Part shown: piece after piece, positions 46,728 to 54,934 of the stretch
Layout: each line of letters begins with the position of its first letter
Position numbering within the stretch: the stretch's first letter is position 1
Assembly (NCBI RefSeq): GCF_002968575.1
Contig: NZ_PVBM01000009.1
Coordinates: forward strand, 62,001 to 126,000
Origin: Neorhizobium huautlense
GTDB lineage: Bacteria > Pseudomonadota > Alphaproteobacteria > Rhizobiales > Rhizobiaceae
Length of the DNA: 64,000 nt
Direction: 5' to 3'
The notes under the pieces: generated by a model
Told to the model about the DNA's origin: nothing
The model's input: the letters and a program-made list of their open reading frames with translations, nothing else
The model's database searches: none
Translations under genes and position numbers: made by a program

Positions 46728-47783
46728 TCAGCCGCGGATCCGAACACCGGCCTTGGCGGCCGCTTGAAGCACGAGGGCAACGATACGGTCTGCGATGTCC
46801 TGCGCGTCGTTGCCTAGTGCGTCCGCCTCCTCGACACCGAATTCCGCACCGGAAGCTTCCCTGGCATACGTGTCGTCCACGAGTGTGAGCAGTTCCTCAA
46901 AACCTGCCTTGATGCGGCTGTCGAGATCGGCATCGCCGGCGGCTACCACCGGAGAGAGCGCCTCGGCATACATCTTCCGGCAACCACCCATGATGCCCTG
47001 CACATCGGCGAGACGGCTTTGAGCGACAAAGGCGCCGATTTCGCCGGAAATGAACTGCGATTCCTTCCATTCGCCGAAATAGTCCCCAACGGTCGGAGTC
47101 ATGACGACGACGGAGGTGAAGGCATCCTCGCGATTGGGTGTCCAGGCGCTCATGTCCGCTTCCAGCGCTTTTGCCCAGAAAGCCAGAGCTCTGGCGGCGC
47201 CAAGACCGAAATTGGCGTCGAAAAGAATCTCTCCTCGGGTGGTCTTGCCATCGCCGTTAAGGTCGGCGGAGAGTTTAATGCCGGCCTCGCTCATCCCCCA
47301 GAAGAGCGGCTCCGTGACACCGTGGAACAGGTTGCCCGGACGTTTGAGAACGGTACCGTCGGGAAGCTTCAAATCGTATTCGGCGACGTCCTCGCCTTCC
47401 GTTCCCGGATTGCCGGCGTCGAGGATGAGGTCGTATTTCGCGGTAGCCGGAATGCCGGCCACGATACCCTCGATGGTCTCGTAATGGTTCGAGGCTTCCA
47501 GCCAAAGGCTACGGATTGATGCGATCTGCTTTGCAAGCCGCGGGCCTTCGGAAGACCAGGCTGACGCGTAGTCGCCGCCATGTGCGGCTATCGTTCCAGC
47601 ATAGTCGACAAGAGCAGCCTCCAGAAGTTCAGCCTGGGCGATCAGGCGACGATTGTGATCGAGCGTGAATTGCTTGACATTTGCGAGGCCCCGGCTCTCC
47701 GCGTCGTCCGCCGCGACGGCACCGCATGGCAGCAGCAGGGCGGACGTAAGCATCATGGCCAGGGCCGGCTTACTCATGTTCAT
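46728..47783 (-). CDS. Imelysin-like periplasmic iron protein with an EF-hand
   Basis: 351 residues from the ATG at 47783, with AAGGA 7 nt upstream. A signal peptide (ending AVAAD) precedes an imelysin/EfeO-type all-helical domain with a C-terminal bundle. The usual GxHxxE iron motif is changed here (FHGVTEPLFWG, H154/E158). Within it is a perfect 12-residue EF-hand loop DLNGDGKTTRGE (174-185; ligands D174, N176, D178, T180 backbone, E185), suggesting calcium binding. It heads the iron operon, 52 nt upstream of the cytochrome b start. Confidence 0.85.
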   Translation of the reverse strand: MNMSKPALAMMLTSALLLPCGAVAADDAESRGLANVKQFTLDHNRRLIAQAELLEAALVDYAGTIAAHGGDYASAWSSEGPRLAKQIASIRSLWLEASNHYETIEGIVAGIPATAKYDLILDAGNPGTEGEDVAEYDLKLPDGTVLKRPGNLFHGVTEPLFWGMSEAGIKLSADLNGDGKTTRGEILFDANFGLGAARALAFWAKALEADMSAWTPNREDAFTSVVVMTPTVGDYFGEWKESQFISGEIGAFVAQSRLADVQGIMGGCRKMYAEALSPVVAAGDADLDSRIKAGFEELLTLVDDTYAREASGAEFGVEEADALGNDAQDIADRIVALVLQAAAKAGVRIRG

Positions 47784-48124
47784 GGCAAAATCCTTCGTCT
47801 GATCGCTTCGGAGATGAAATGGCGCTTGGCATCGTGCTGGCGTCTCGCGTGGAGATGTGAGGCGCCAGTTGCGAACGATTATCAATCGCGACACGGGCGC
47901 TCTTTGCGCCAGCGCAAATATTGACTTTGATAGTCATGTATTTTTTACGAAAATGTCGGGGATGCGGGAACGCTGTAGCGGCTGCGCTCCGGAGGCATGA
48001 GACAGGTCCGCGTGACCCGCTTGCTATGCTCGACAAACCATCGATTTGCTGATTGGTTTCCTTCAATCTTCATGACAGTTTATGTCAGCCTTGCGAAGAA
48101 TTCCTATCCTTAGGGGTGGTATCA
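47784..48124. promoter_or_regulatory. Divergent intergenic region with iron-box-like sites
   Basis: 341 bp between the imelysin-like gene and the divergent LacI regulator, no gene seen. It contains two TGA-N9-TCA dyads, given separately (47922-47936) or noted (48073-48087), and an AT-rich stretch around 47930-47950. Confidence 0.5.
47922..47936. promoter_or_regulatory. Candidate RirA iron-responsive (IRO) box
   Basis: TGACTTTGATAGTCA fits TGA-N9-TCA, the IRO motif bound by RirA in Rhizobium, and its arms extend to TGACT/AGTCA. It lies about 140 bp upstream of the imelysin-like start, and the operon it precedes encodes iron-transport proteins. A second dyad of the same form (TGACA-N5-TGTCA, 48073-48087) lies closer to the LacI gene. 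Confidence 0.5.
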
Positions 48125-49153
48125 ATGAAGCGTCCCACCATTGCCGATGTCGCATTAGCGGCCGGCGTCAGCGTTGCAACTGTCGATCGCGTTTTGAATG
48201 CCCGATTGCCGGTGCGGGAGGAAACATCAAGGAGGGTGTTCTCTGCTGCCGAGCAGATCGGATTTCACGGTACAAACATAATTCGGCAGCGAATGCTGGC
48301 AGATTTGCCTTCGTACGATCTCGGCTTTGTATTGCGCAAGGAGCGCCACGCGTTCTACCAAGCCTTCGCTGAGGAATTGCAGGCTGCCGCACATGCTGTC
48401 AAGGACCGACGCCTTCAGGTGCACGTCCGGTTTGCAAAGTCCGGCGAGCCCGGCGAGCTTTCAGACCTGTTGCTCGGCATGAAGGGCAAGGCGCAGGCTG
48501 TTGGTGCTACCGGCCCAGACCATTACGATGTCACCTCGGCAGTCAGCGCCCTCAAATCTCACGGGATTCCGACCTTCTCGCTGCTTTCCGACTTTGCGCA
48601 AGGCGTTCGAGAGGCCTATCTCGGCACGAACAACATGAAAGTGGGACGGACTGCAGCGTGGCTGTTGTCCAAGCTATCGCATTCACCGGGGAAACTGCTG
48701 CTCCTGCTGGGCGGCCACCGATTTCATGGGCACTCGCTCCGCGAGACCGGATTTCGCAGCTATATGCGGGAATACGCTCCGACGTTCGAGGTGCTGGATG
48801 CGCTCATCAACCTTGAAACACGGCGCCTGACCTACGAATTGCTGATGGACGCGATTTCTCGCCATGACGATCTAGTCGGTGTCTACTGCATCGGGGGCGG
48901 TATGGAGGGCGCAATCGAAGCTATGCGGGAAACCAACAAGAGCGAAAAGATCGGCTGCCTCGTCAATGAGCTGACGCCGCAATCACGACAGGCTCTGCTT
49001 GAACGGCGTATCTCAGGTGTATTCCAGACGCCGCTGCGTGAATTATGCGCCGACTTGATTGCCACCATGGTTCATACGATCGAACAAGGCATGGCGGAAA
49101 CCCCAGGACAACGCTTCCTCCCCGCACAGCTTTGGGTTCCTGAAAGCCTTTGA
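48125..49153 (+). CDS. LacI-family transcriptional regulator
   Basis: 342 residues from the ATG at 48125 (MKRPTIADVALAAGVSVATVDRVLN), with GGTGG upstream; the frame open to 48053 is rejected because it extends past the LacI helix-turn-helix start. The N-terminal LacI DNA-binding domain is followed by a periplasmic-binding-like sugar domain. It is followed by paired inverted repeats and then by three polyol/sugar genes, so it likely represses or activates them. Confidence 0.9.
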   Translation: MKRPTIADVALAAGVSVATVDRVLNARLPVREETSRRVFSAAEQIGFHGTNIIRQRMLADLPSYDLGFVLRKERHAFYQAFAEELQAAAHAVKDRRLQVHVRFAKSGEPGELSDLLLGMKGKAQAVGATGPDHYDVTSAVSALKSHGIPTFSLLSDFAQGVREAYLGTNNMKVGRTAAWLLSKLSHSPGKLLLLLGGHRFHGHSLRETGFRSYMREYAPTFEVLDALINLETRRLTYELLMDAISRHDDLVGVYCIGGGMEGAIEAMRETNKSEKIGCLVNELTPQSRQALLERRISGVFQTPLRELCADLIATMVHTIEQGMAETPGQRFLPAQLWVPESL

Positions 49154-49158
49154 TGGTT

Positions 49159-49207
49159 TGATAGATTCTATCATACGTCATCCTGTTGTTTCTATCAGCG
49201 CTGATAG
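49159..49207. promoter_or_regulatory. Paired inverted repeats, candidate LacI operators
   Basis: Two dyads share the half-site TGATAG/CTATCA: TGATAG-ATT-CTATCA (49159-49173) and the perfect 16-bp palindrome CTATCAGCGCTGATAG (49192-49207), 18 bp apart. The second has the central CG typical of LacI-family operators. They lie just after the LacI gene and about 200 bp before the TIM-barrel gene. Confidence 0.6.
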
Positions 49208-49410
49208 CCTGTGATCGTCAAGAGACGTTGACGACGGCCCTTCACTCGGAAAATGTTCTGTCCGGTGGTGGCGACAGGAGGCAGCTCCACCTGGATAACT
49301 CAAGTCCTGACCCGAACGATGATGATGAAGATCACCGATCCTCGTCAGTGAATTTCTGTTGTCCTAAACCGCCCTCAGGCTTCATTTCCAGCAAGGAGGC
49401 AAGGAGCATC

Positions 49411-50310
49411 ATGCGTATCGCCCTCGACCCGTTCATGCATCGACATCTTAGCCTTGAGGAGCTGCCGCGGAAGGTGCGTGAGCTAGGCTACGAGTGGATC
49501 GAACTCAGCCCACGGTCCGACTTTCTCGAGTGGTTCAAGGCGCCGCGGGTTTTCCCGGAGCGGATCAAATCGTTCAAGAAGGCGCTGGCCGCCGAGAACG
49601 TGAAGATCGCCTCGCTCCTGCCCATGTACCGCTGGGCTTCGAACGATGAAACCGAGCGGCAGGCGGCCGTCAAGCACTGGAAGAGAGCGATCGAGATCGC
49701 CGTTGAGATGGAAGTCGACACGATGAATTCGGAGTTCGGCCGTGGCCCGCACCCGGACAAGGGGTCGTGTTACTGCTGCCATACCGGCTCGATGATCGAA
49801 GCCTGCGAGAACGCCTGGTGGCGCTCGATGGAAGAGCTCGTTCCGATCTTCGAGCGGGAAGGCATCAACCTGCATGTGGAGCCGCATCCGGAGGACTGGT
49901 GCGAAACGCTGCAGCCTGCCCTCGACATCATCCGCACGGTCAATTCGAAAAACGTCAAGTTCCTCTACTGCGCGCCGCATACCTTCTACTTCGGGGACGA
50001 CACGAGGGCGATGCTGCGCGAGGCGAAGGACGTGTTGGCTCATGTGCATGTCGGCGACACGTTCAATCATAAGGCCTCTTCCGGTCTGCGCTACATTCTC
50101 AATCCGCCCGGCACCCAGGCGCGGGTGCACCAGCACCTCAACATCGGCCAGGGCGAGGTGCCGTGGGACGACTTTTTCGGGACGCTCGCCGAAATCGGCT
50201 TCGACGGCATCATGACCTCCTGCGTCTTCGCCTGGGAAGACAAGGCAGACCAGTCGGGTCGCTTCATGTGCGCCGAGATGAACAACTACATTCAAAAGTA
50301 TCAAAAGTGA
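49411..50310 (+). CDS. Sugar phosphate isomerase/epimerase-family TIM barrel
   Basis: 299 residues from the ATG at 49411, with AAGGAG 4 nt upstream; a frame open to 49186 is not supported. Xylose-isomerase-like TIM-barrel features: metal-ligand segments [19 protein letters not shown] and a C-terminal metal-binding stretch. An unusual Cys-rich segment (GSCYCCH, near residue 115) is present. It is the first of three polyol genes (11 nt before IolG). Likely substrate is an inositol-type or hexulose intermediate. Confidence 0.85.
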   Translation: MRIALDPFMHRHLSLEELPRKVRELGYEWIELSPRSDFLEWFKAPRVFPERIKSFKKALAAENVKIASLLPMYRWASNDETERQAAVKHWKRAIEIAVEMEVDTMNSEFGRGPHPDKGSCYCCHTGSMIEACENAWWRSMEELVPIFEREGINLHVEPHPEDWCETLQPALDIIRTVNSKNVKFLYCAPHTFYFGDDTRAMLREAKDVLAHVHVGDTFNHKASSGLRYILNPPGTQARVHQHLNIGQGEVPWDDFFGTLAEIGFDGIMTSCVFAWEDKADQSGRFMCAEMNNYIQKYQK

Positions 50311-50320
50311 GGCTTTTCAA

Positions 50321-51331
50321 ATGACTGTCGGAATTGGTGTCATCGGCACCGGCGCAATCGGGCGCGACCATGCCCGCCGGATCAATCAGGTTCTTGGGGG
50401 TGCGAAGATCGTCGCTCTGAGCGACCTGAATCTCGCCTCCGCCGAAGCGGTAAAAAGAGACATAGGGCCAGATGCCGTGGTTTTCCGCACCGGGGAAGAA
50501 CTGATCGCGTCACACAATGTCGACGCCGTGCTAATCACATCCTGGGGTGCAACCCACGAGCAATACGTGCTTGCGGCGATTGCCGCCGGCAAGCCCTGCT
50601 TTTGCGAAAAACCTCTAGCAACGACCGCCGAGGGAGCAAAGCGCATCGTGGATGCGGAAACGGCTCATGGAAAGCGGCTGGTGCAGGTCGGTTTCATGCG
50701 CAGATACGACGCCGGTTATGTTGCGCTGAAACAGGCGGTCGACACCAAGATCGGTGCGCCGATCATGATTCATGCTGCCCACCGCAATCCGGCCGTTCCG
50801 GAACAATATGTAACGCCGATGGCAATCCATGACACGATGATCCATGAGATCGACGTGCTGCGCTGGCTGCTCGACGACGACTACGTTTCGGCAAGAGTGA
50901 TCTTCCCCCGTTCAGCGGCACGCAGTCACGCGAAGCTCAGGGACCCCCAGATTGTCATCCTTGAGACGGCCAAGGGGACGATCATCGACGTCGAGATCTT
51001 CGTCAATTGCCACTATGGTTATGACATCCAGTGCGAAGTGGTGGGCGAAGACGGCATCGCCAGCCTGCCCGAACCGATGGCCATACAAACACGCCTTGGC
51101 GCCAAACTCCAAAACGATATTCTTACCGATTGGAAGGACCGTTTCATCGCCAGCTACGACGTCGAACTCCAGGATTTCATCAACGCGGCTGCCAACGGCA
51201 CCGCTGCAGGCCCGAACTGCTGGGATGGCTATGTGGCCGCGATCACGTCGGATGCCTGTGTTCTTGCCCAGGAGGCCGAGGGACAGCCCGTCGCAATCAA
51301 TCTGCCGCCGCGTCCGGCGCTCTACAACTGA
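50321..51331 (+). CDS. iolG: Inositol 2-dehydrogenase-like Gfo/Idh/MocA oxidoreductase
   Basis: 336 residues. NAD-binding GTGAIG near residue 9, the signature EKP within [10 protein letters not shown], and the substrate-binding HEIDVLRW segment match IolG. It oxidises myo-inositol (or a related inositol) to 2-keto-inositol (inosose). The iolI-like gene 8 nt downstream would convert that product. The family also includes scyllo-inositol and glucose dehydrogenases, so the exact substrate is inferred. Confidence 0.82.
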   Translation: MTVGIGVIGTGAIGRDHARRINQVLGGAKIVALSDLNLASAEAVKRDIGPDAVVFRTGEELIASHNVDAVLITSWGATHEQYVLAAIAAGKPCFCEKPLATTAEGAKRIVDAETAHGKRLVQVGFMRRYDAGYVALKQAVDTKIGAPIMIHAAHRNPAVPEQYVTPMAIHDTMIHEIDVLRWLLDDDYVSARVIFPRSAARSHAKLRDPQIVILETAKGTIIDVEIFVNCHYGYDIQCEVVGEDGIASLPEPMAIQTRLGAKLQNDILTDWKDRFIASYDVELQDFINAAANGTAAGPNCWDGYVAAITSDACVLAQEAEGQPVAINLPPRPALYN

Positions 51332-51339
51332 GGTCTTCG

Positions 51340-52125
51340 ATGCGTTTCGCCATCAATCACATCACCGCGCCCAAACTTTCGCTCGAGCAATTCTTCGCGA
51401 CAGCCCGTAGTCTGGGCCTGAGAGAAGTCGAGATCCGCAACGATCTTCCCGATATCGTCGGGACGGTCAAACCCGAAGCAGTCAAGGCTGCCGCCGAAAA
51501 GTCAGGCGTGACGATCGTCTCGATCAACGCGCTCTACCCCTTCAACGTCTGGTCAGGCGATCTGCCGTCGAAGGCGGTGGCGCTTGCGAATTATGCGGCA
51601 GCGAGCGGAGCCAACGCGCTCGTCATGTGCCCGCTCAACGACGGCACCAAGGTGTCGTTCGACGATCTTGTCGCGGCGCTGAGGGCCATGAAGCCCATTC
51701 TTGAGGAGCGTGGACTGACGGGGCTTGTCGAGCCGCTTGGCTTTCCGGTTTCGTCGCTGCGGACCAAGAAGGAAGCAGTTCGCGCCATCGATGCGGCCGA
51801 GGGCGGCGCCGTCTACAAACTGGTGCACGACACCTTCCACCATCACCTTGCCGGTGAAACGGAGTTCTTCCCGGATCGGACCGGACTGGTGCACATTTCC
51901 GGCGTTGTGGATCCGGCTGTCGCTGTCGAAGATATGCTCGACGTGCATCGTGTGATGGTCGACGCTTCCGACCGGTTGGAGAATGTTCCGCAGATCAGGG
52001 CGCTCATCGCCGCAGGCTTCGACGGCCCCTACAGTTTCGAGCCTTTCGCCGAGGAAGTGCATGCGCTGGCCCATCCGGAAGCCGCCGTGCGCCAGAGCAT
52101 TGGCTACGTTTCCAGCAAACTTTGA
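51340..52125 (+). CDS. iolI: 2-keto-myo-inositol isomerase-like TIM barrel
   Basis: 261 residues from the ATG at 51340, with GAGG 6 nt upstream. Xylose-isomerase-like TIM barrel with metal ligands around EPLGFPV, HDTFHH, HISGV and FEPF. The family member IolI interconverts 2-keto-myo-inositol and 1-keto-D-chiro-inositol. The gene ends the three-gene polyol operon; the stem-loop at 52135 follows. Confidence 0.8.
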   Translation: MRFAINHITAPKLSLEQFFATARSLGLREVEIRNDLPDIVGTVKPEAVKAAAEKSGVTIVSINALYPFNVWSGDLPSKAVALANYAAASGANALVMCPLNDGTKVSFDDLVAALRAMKPILEERGLTGLVEPLGFPVSSLRTKKEAVRAIDAAEGGAVYKLVHDTFHHHLAGETEFFPDRTGLVHISGVVDPAVAVEDMLDVHRVMVDASDRLENVPQIRALIAAGFDGPYSFEPFAEEVHALAHPEAAVRQSIGYVSSKL

Positions 52126-52134
52126 ACCGATAAC

Positions 52135-52162
52135 CGCTGCCCGTGCCCAGGCTCGGGCAGCG
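52135..52162. terminator. Stem-loop between convergent genes
   Basis: CGCTGCCCG (52135-52143) pairs perfectly with CGGGCAGCG (52154-52162) across a 10-nt loop. No long T-run follows, but its place between two converging operons fits a bidirectional terminator. Confidence 0.6.
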
Positions 52163-52228
52163 TGTAATGCAAGGCAATTGCGCGCCGCGCTCCAGGCTTC
52201 TTTATCCCCTCGCGCACAACAGGATTAC

Positions 52229-52666
52229 CTACCTTGATGCCAGAGCTTCAAAAGCAGCGTTCATCCGTTCATCTGCTTTTTTAGGCAACTTCACCGCCTT
52301 TACCAGATCCAGATTGGCGGGCGGGTCTCCGACGCGGATGAGGGCGACCATGCCCATGCTGAAATGCGGAGAACATTTCACCCCGTAGTAGCCGGGTTCG
52401 CTGACCGTCAGCACGTATTCCTGGCTCACCTCGCTCTTGAAGGGCTGGACCCCTTCGGGGAGCATTCCCTTGATGGCCTCGACATTGTGGCTCTTGTCCG
52501 TCGGAACGAAGCGGATCGTATCGCCGGGGGCCGCGACGACGGCGGCCGGTTCGAAGACCATGTTGCCGCTTTCGCCCTTGTTCATCATCTTGACGGTGTG
52601 TTCGGCCGCATGGACCGCACCGGCCGCAAGGATCATCAGGGCAGATGCCGCCAATAGTTTCTTCAT
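52229..52666 (-). CDS. Pseudoazurin
   Basis: 145 residues from the ATG at 52666, with a strong GGAGGAGG region upstream. Signal peptide (ends AVHA), then a type-1 blue-copper domain; the ligands are visible as His in KSHN, Cys in KCSPH, the next His, and Met in SMGM. Pseudoazurins donate electrons to NosZ and to nitrite reductases in denitrifiers. It is 11 kb from the nos operon. Confidence 0.92.
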   Translation of the reverse strand: MKKLLAASALMILAAGAVHAAEHTVKMMNKGESGNMVFEPAAVVAAPGDTIRFVPTDKSHNVEAIKGMLPEGVQPFKSEVSQEYVLTVSEPGYYGVKCSPHFSMGMVALIRVGDPPANLDLVKAVKLPKKADERMNAAFEALASR

Positions 52667-52741
52667 GTCCTTCCTCCTCCAATTCGGGTGGAAGGGATGT
52701 CCCATAGGGTGGTGCCTGCCGCAATGCGACCTTGGTGCCGA

Positions 52742-54934
52742 TCAGCCGGCATGCAGCACGAAGGCCTCAAGCGCCTCGGCTGCGATCGGCTTGTACATGA
52801 TTTCGATGCCGGCGGCGTCCGCGGCAAGACGTGTCTGTGGGGTGCGGTTGGCAGTGAGGATGCGGGTCGGGCGTTCGCCATATTCCGCATGTAGGGCTTG
52901 CACGGTTTCTATCCCGGTGAGCGTTCCGTCCAACTGCTGGTCGACCAGGTAGACATCGGGCACGATTCCGATCTCTTCCAGCAGAGAGAGCGCTTCTTCG
53001 CCGCTTGTCGCCTCAAGCACGCTCACTCCGCGCCGCTCCAGAAGCAGCGCGATGGCCCGGCGCAGGTCCAGATCGTTTTCAACCAGAAGCGCGATACGAT
53101 CGCTGTTGTCGCCCGGTTCCTCCGGGATCGTCGGCGTCGCCTCCCGATAGGCAGGTTTCGCGTGATGCGCGACGACGGCCAGATCGACCGAGAAACAGGT
53201 GCCGCGTCCCGGCGCCGAGCGAAGCGCCAGCCGGTGATCGAGCAGGCCACAGGCCCTTTCCACGATCGCGAGGCCCAGGCCCATTCCCTCGGACGCCGAG
53301 GCCGAGCCCTGGATGCGATGAAATTCGCGGAAGATCGCTTGCTGCTGATCCGCAGCGATGCCAGGTCCGGTATCGTGGACTTCGATGCGCACATGACCTT
53401 TCGTCCGGCGAGGCCCGACGAGAACGCGACCGCTGCTCGTATAGCGGATGGCATTGCTGATCAGGTTCTGCAGGATGCGGCGCAGATAGGTCGGGTCGCT
53501 CGATACGGTCAGACTGCAGGGCAGGATGTCAAGTCTCAGCCCCTTTCGGGCGGCAATGGGAGCAAATTCGTCGGTAAGCTGTTTCAGCAGGACCGAAAGA
53601 GGAACCGGCCCGACGTCCACTGCAGCGCCGCCGGCCTCAAGTCGTGAGATGTCGAGCAAGGCTCCGAGTATCCCTTCCACGCTGACAAGCGCATTGTGCG
53701 CTTTTTCCAGGGTGCCGCGCATCGGCGTCGCTTCCGCATCGTCCCGTGCCGCCGCGACGAACAGTTTTGCGGCGGAAAGCGGCTGCAGCAGATCGTGGCT
53801 CGCCGCCGCGACAAAGCGGACACGGGCCGAATTGGCCCGCTCGGCCTCGGCGAGCGCCGCCGCCAAGTCTCCAGTGCGGGACGCCACGCGCGCTTCGAGC
53901 GTGGCATTGGCGCGGATCATGGCCTGTATCGCGTGACGCTCGCGCGTGACATCGGCGAACGACATGACAAATCCTCGCCCGGGCATCTCCTGCGCAAACA
54001 CATCCAGTATGATTCCCGAGGAATGCTGGAGTTCGAAGGAAAGCGGCCCGCGCGGCAGCGTGCCATCAACCCAGCGAGCCAGGATGTCGGCGGGAAAGCC
54101 GTCGCCGAGGGTCGCGGTACGGGCGATGCGGTCAGCCAGCAATTTGAAGGGCGTTCCCCGCCGCAACAGCCGCAGGGGAATGTCTAGAAGCTGGGCGAAC
54201 CGGCTGTTCCATCCAGCTAATCGGCGGTTGGCGTCGAAGATGCCCACGCCCTGGTTGATGTGCTCCAGCGTGGCGCGGATCATGCGCGCCTGATCGTCCA
54301 GCAGCTTGCCGCGTTCGGAACGTTCCATGCGAATGATGTCGGTGATGTCGGTCTGAAGGACGACCGTGCCGCCGTCCGCAGTGCGCTGTTCGCTGACTTG
54401 GAGCCAGCGGTCGCCGCTCAAGCCGACGTTGAAAACCTGCCGGGCCCGGTGCAACCGCATGCGTTCTGCCGCCCATGCATTCGGTGTTACGCCCTCGGGA
54501 AGAGCCAGGAGGGCTGAACGGCTGACGGCCTGGACATAATCGGCAAAGGCTATTCCGGGAGCGAGTTTCAGGCGCACGTCGCCAAGATCGCGGCAGAAGC
54601 GCGAGTTGCAAAGAACGAGCACCTCGGCGGAATCGAAAAGGGCAAAGCCTTCTTCGATCGCCTCGATCGCCTGCGAGAGATCGCGTCTTGCCCGCTCGGT
54701 GGCGCTGTTGGCGTCGTTGAGCTGCTTCAGCGTCGCTTCCAGGTCGCGCGTGCGTTGGCGGACCCGCTCCTCGAGTATGGCCGCACGGCGAAACTGCTCG
54801 AAGGCGGCTCCCCTGTCTCCGGAGCTCTGCTCGACATGGCGCATCAGGGCGTCCGCGATGTCGAGCATCTTTTCGAGATTGCGCGCCTCGCCATCTGCGG
54901 GATCGAGCAGACCATCGGAGATGCGTTTGTTCAT
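52742..54934 (-). CDS. PAS-PAS hybrid histidine kinase with receiver domain
   Basis: 730 residues from the ATG at 54934 (ATGA overlap with the FIST gene). An N-terminal coiled coil (about 50-90) leads to two PAS-like domains (about 90-205 and 215-335), a HisKA with the phosphoacceptor His380 (SHDLLQPL), and an ATPase with NLISNAIRYT, DTGPGIA and GMGLGLAI. A C-terminal REC domain has the phospho-accepting D665 (VYLVDQQL). This is the layout of the NahK/ErcS-type kinases whose genes sit beside FIST proteins in Pseudomonas. Confidence 0.9.
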   Translation of the reverse strand: MNKRISDGLLDPADGEARNLEKMLDIADALMRHVEQSSGDRGAAFEQFRRAAILEERVRQRTRDLEATLKQLNDANSATERARRDLSQAIEAIEEGFALFDSAEVLVLCNSRFCRDLGDVRLKLAPGIAFADYVQAVSRSALLALPEGVTPNAWAAERMRLHRARQVFNVGLSGDRWLQVSEQRTADGGTVVLQTDITDIIRMERSERGKLLDDQARMIRATLEHINQGVGIFDANRRLAGWNSRFAQLLDIPLRLLRRGTPFKLLADRIARTATLGDGFPADILARWVDGTLPRGPLSFELQHSSGIILDVFAQEMPGRGFVMSFADVTRERHAIQAMIRANATLEARVASRTGDLAAALAEAERANSARVRFVAAASHDLLQPLSAAKLFVAAARDDAEATPMRGTLEKAHNALVSVEGILGALLDISRLEAGGAAVDVGPVPLSVLLKQLTDEFAPIAARKGLRLDILPCSLTVSSDPTYLRRILQNLISNAIRYTSSGRVLVGPRRTKGHVRIEVHDTGPGIAADQQQAIFREFHRIQGSASASEGMGLGLAIVERACGLLDHRLALRSAPGRGTCFSVDLAVVAHHAKPAYREATPTIPEEPGDNSDRIALLVENDLDLRRAIALLLERRGVSVLEATSGEEALSLLEEIGIVPDVYLVDQQLDGTLTGIETVQALHAEYGERPTRILTANRTPQTRLAADAAGIEIMYKPIAAEALEAFVLHAG

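Noticed and set aside
48073..48087. Second TGA-N9-TCA dyad as an independent IRO box
   Set aside because: Six fixed bases occur by chance fairly often, and the LacI gene it precedes has no link to iron. Kept only as a remark.
49750..49785. CYCCH in the TIM-barrel protein as a c-type haem site
   Set aside because: The string fits CXXCH by form, but the protein has no signal peptide and belongs to a cytoplasmic isomerase family, so haem attachment is unlikely.
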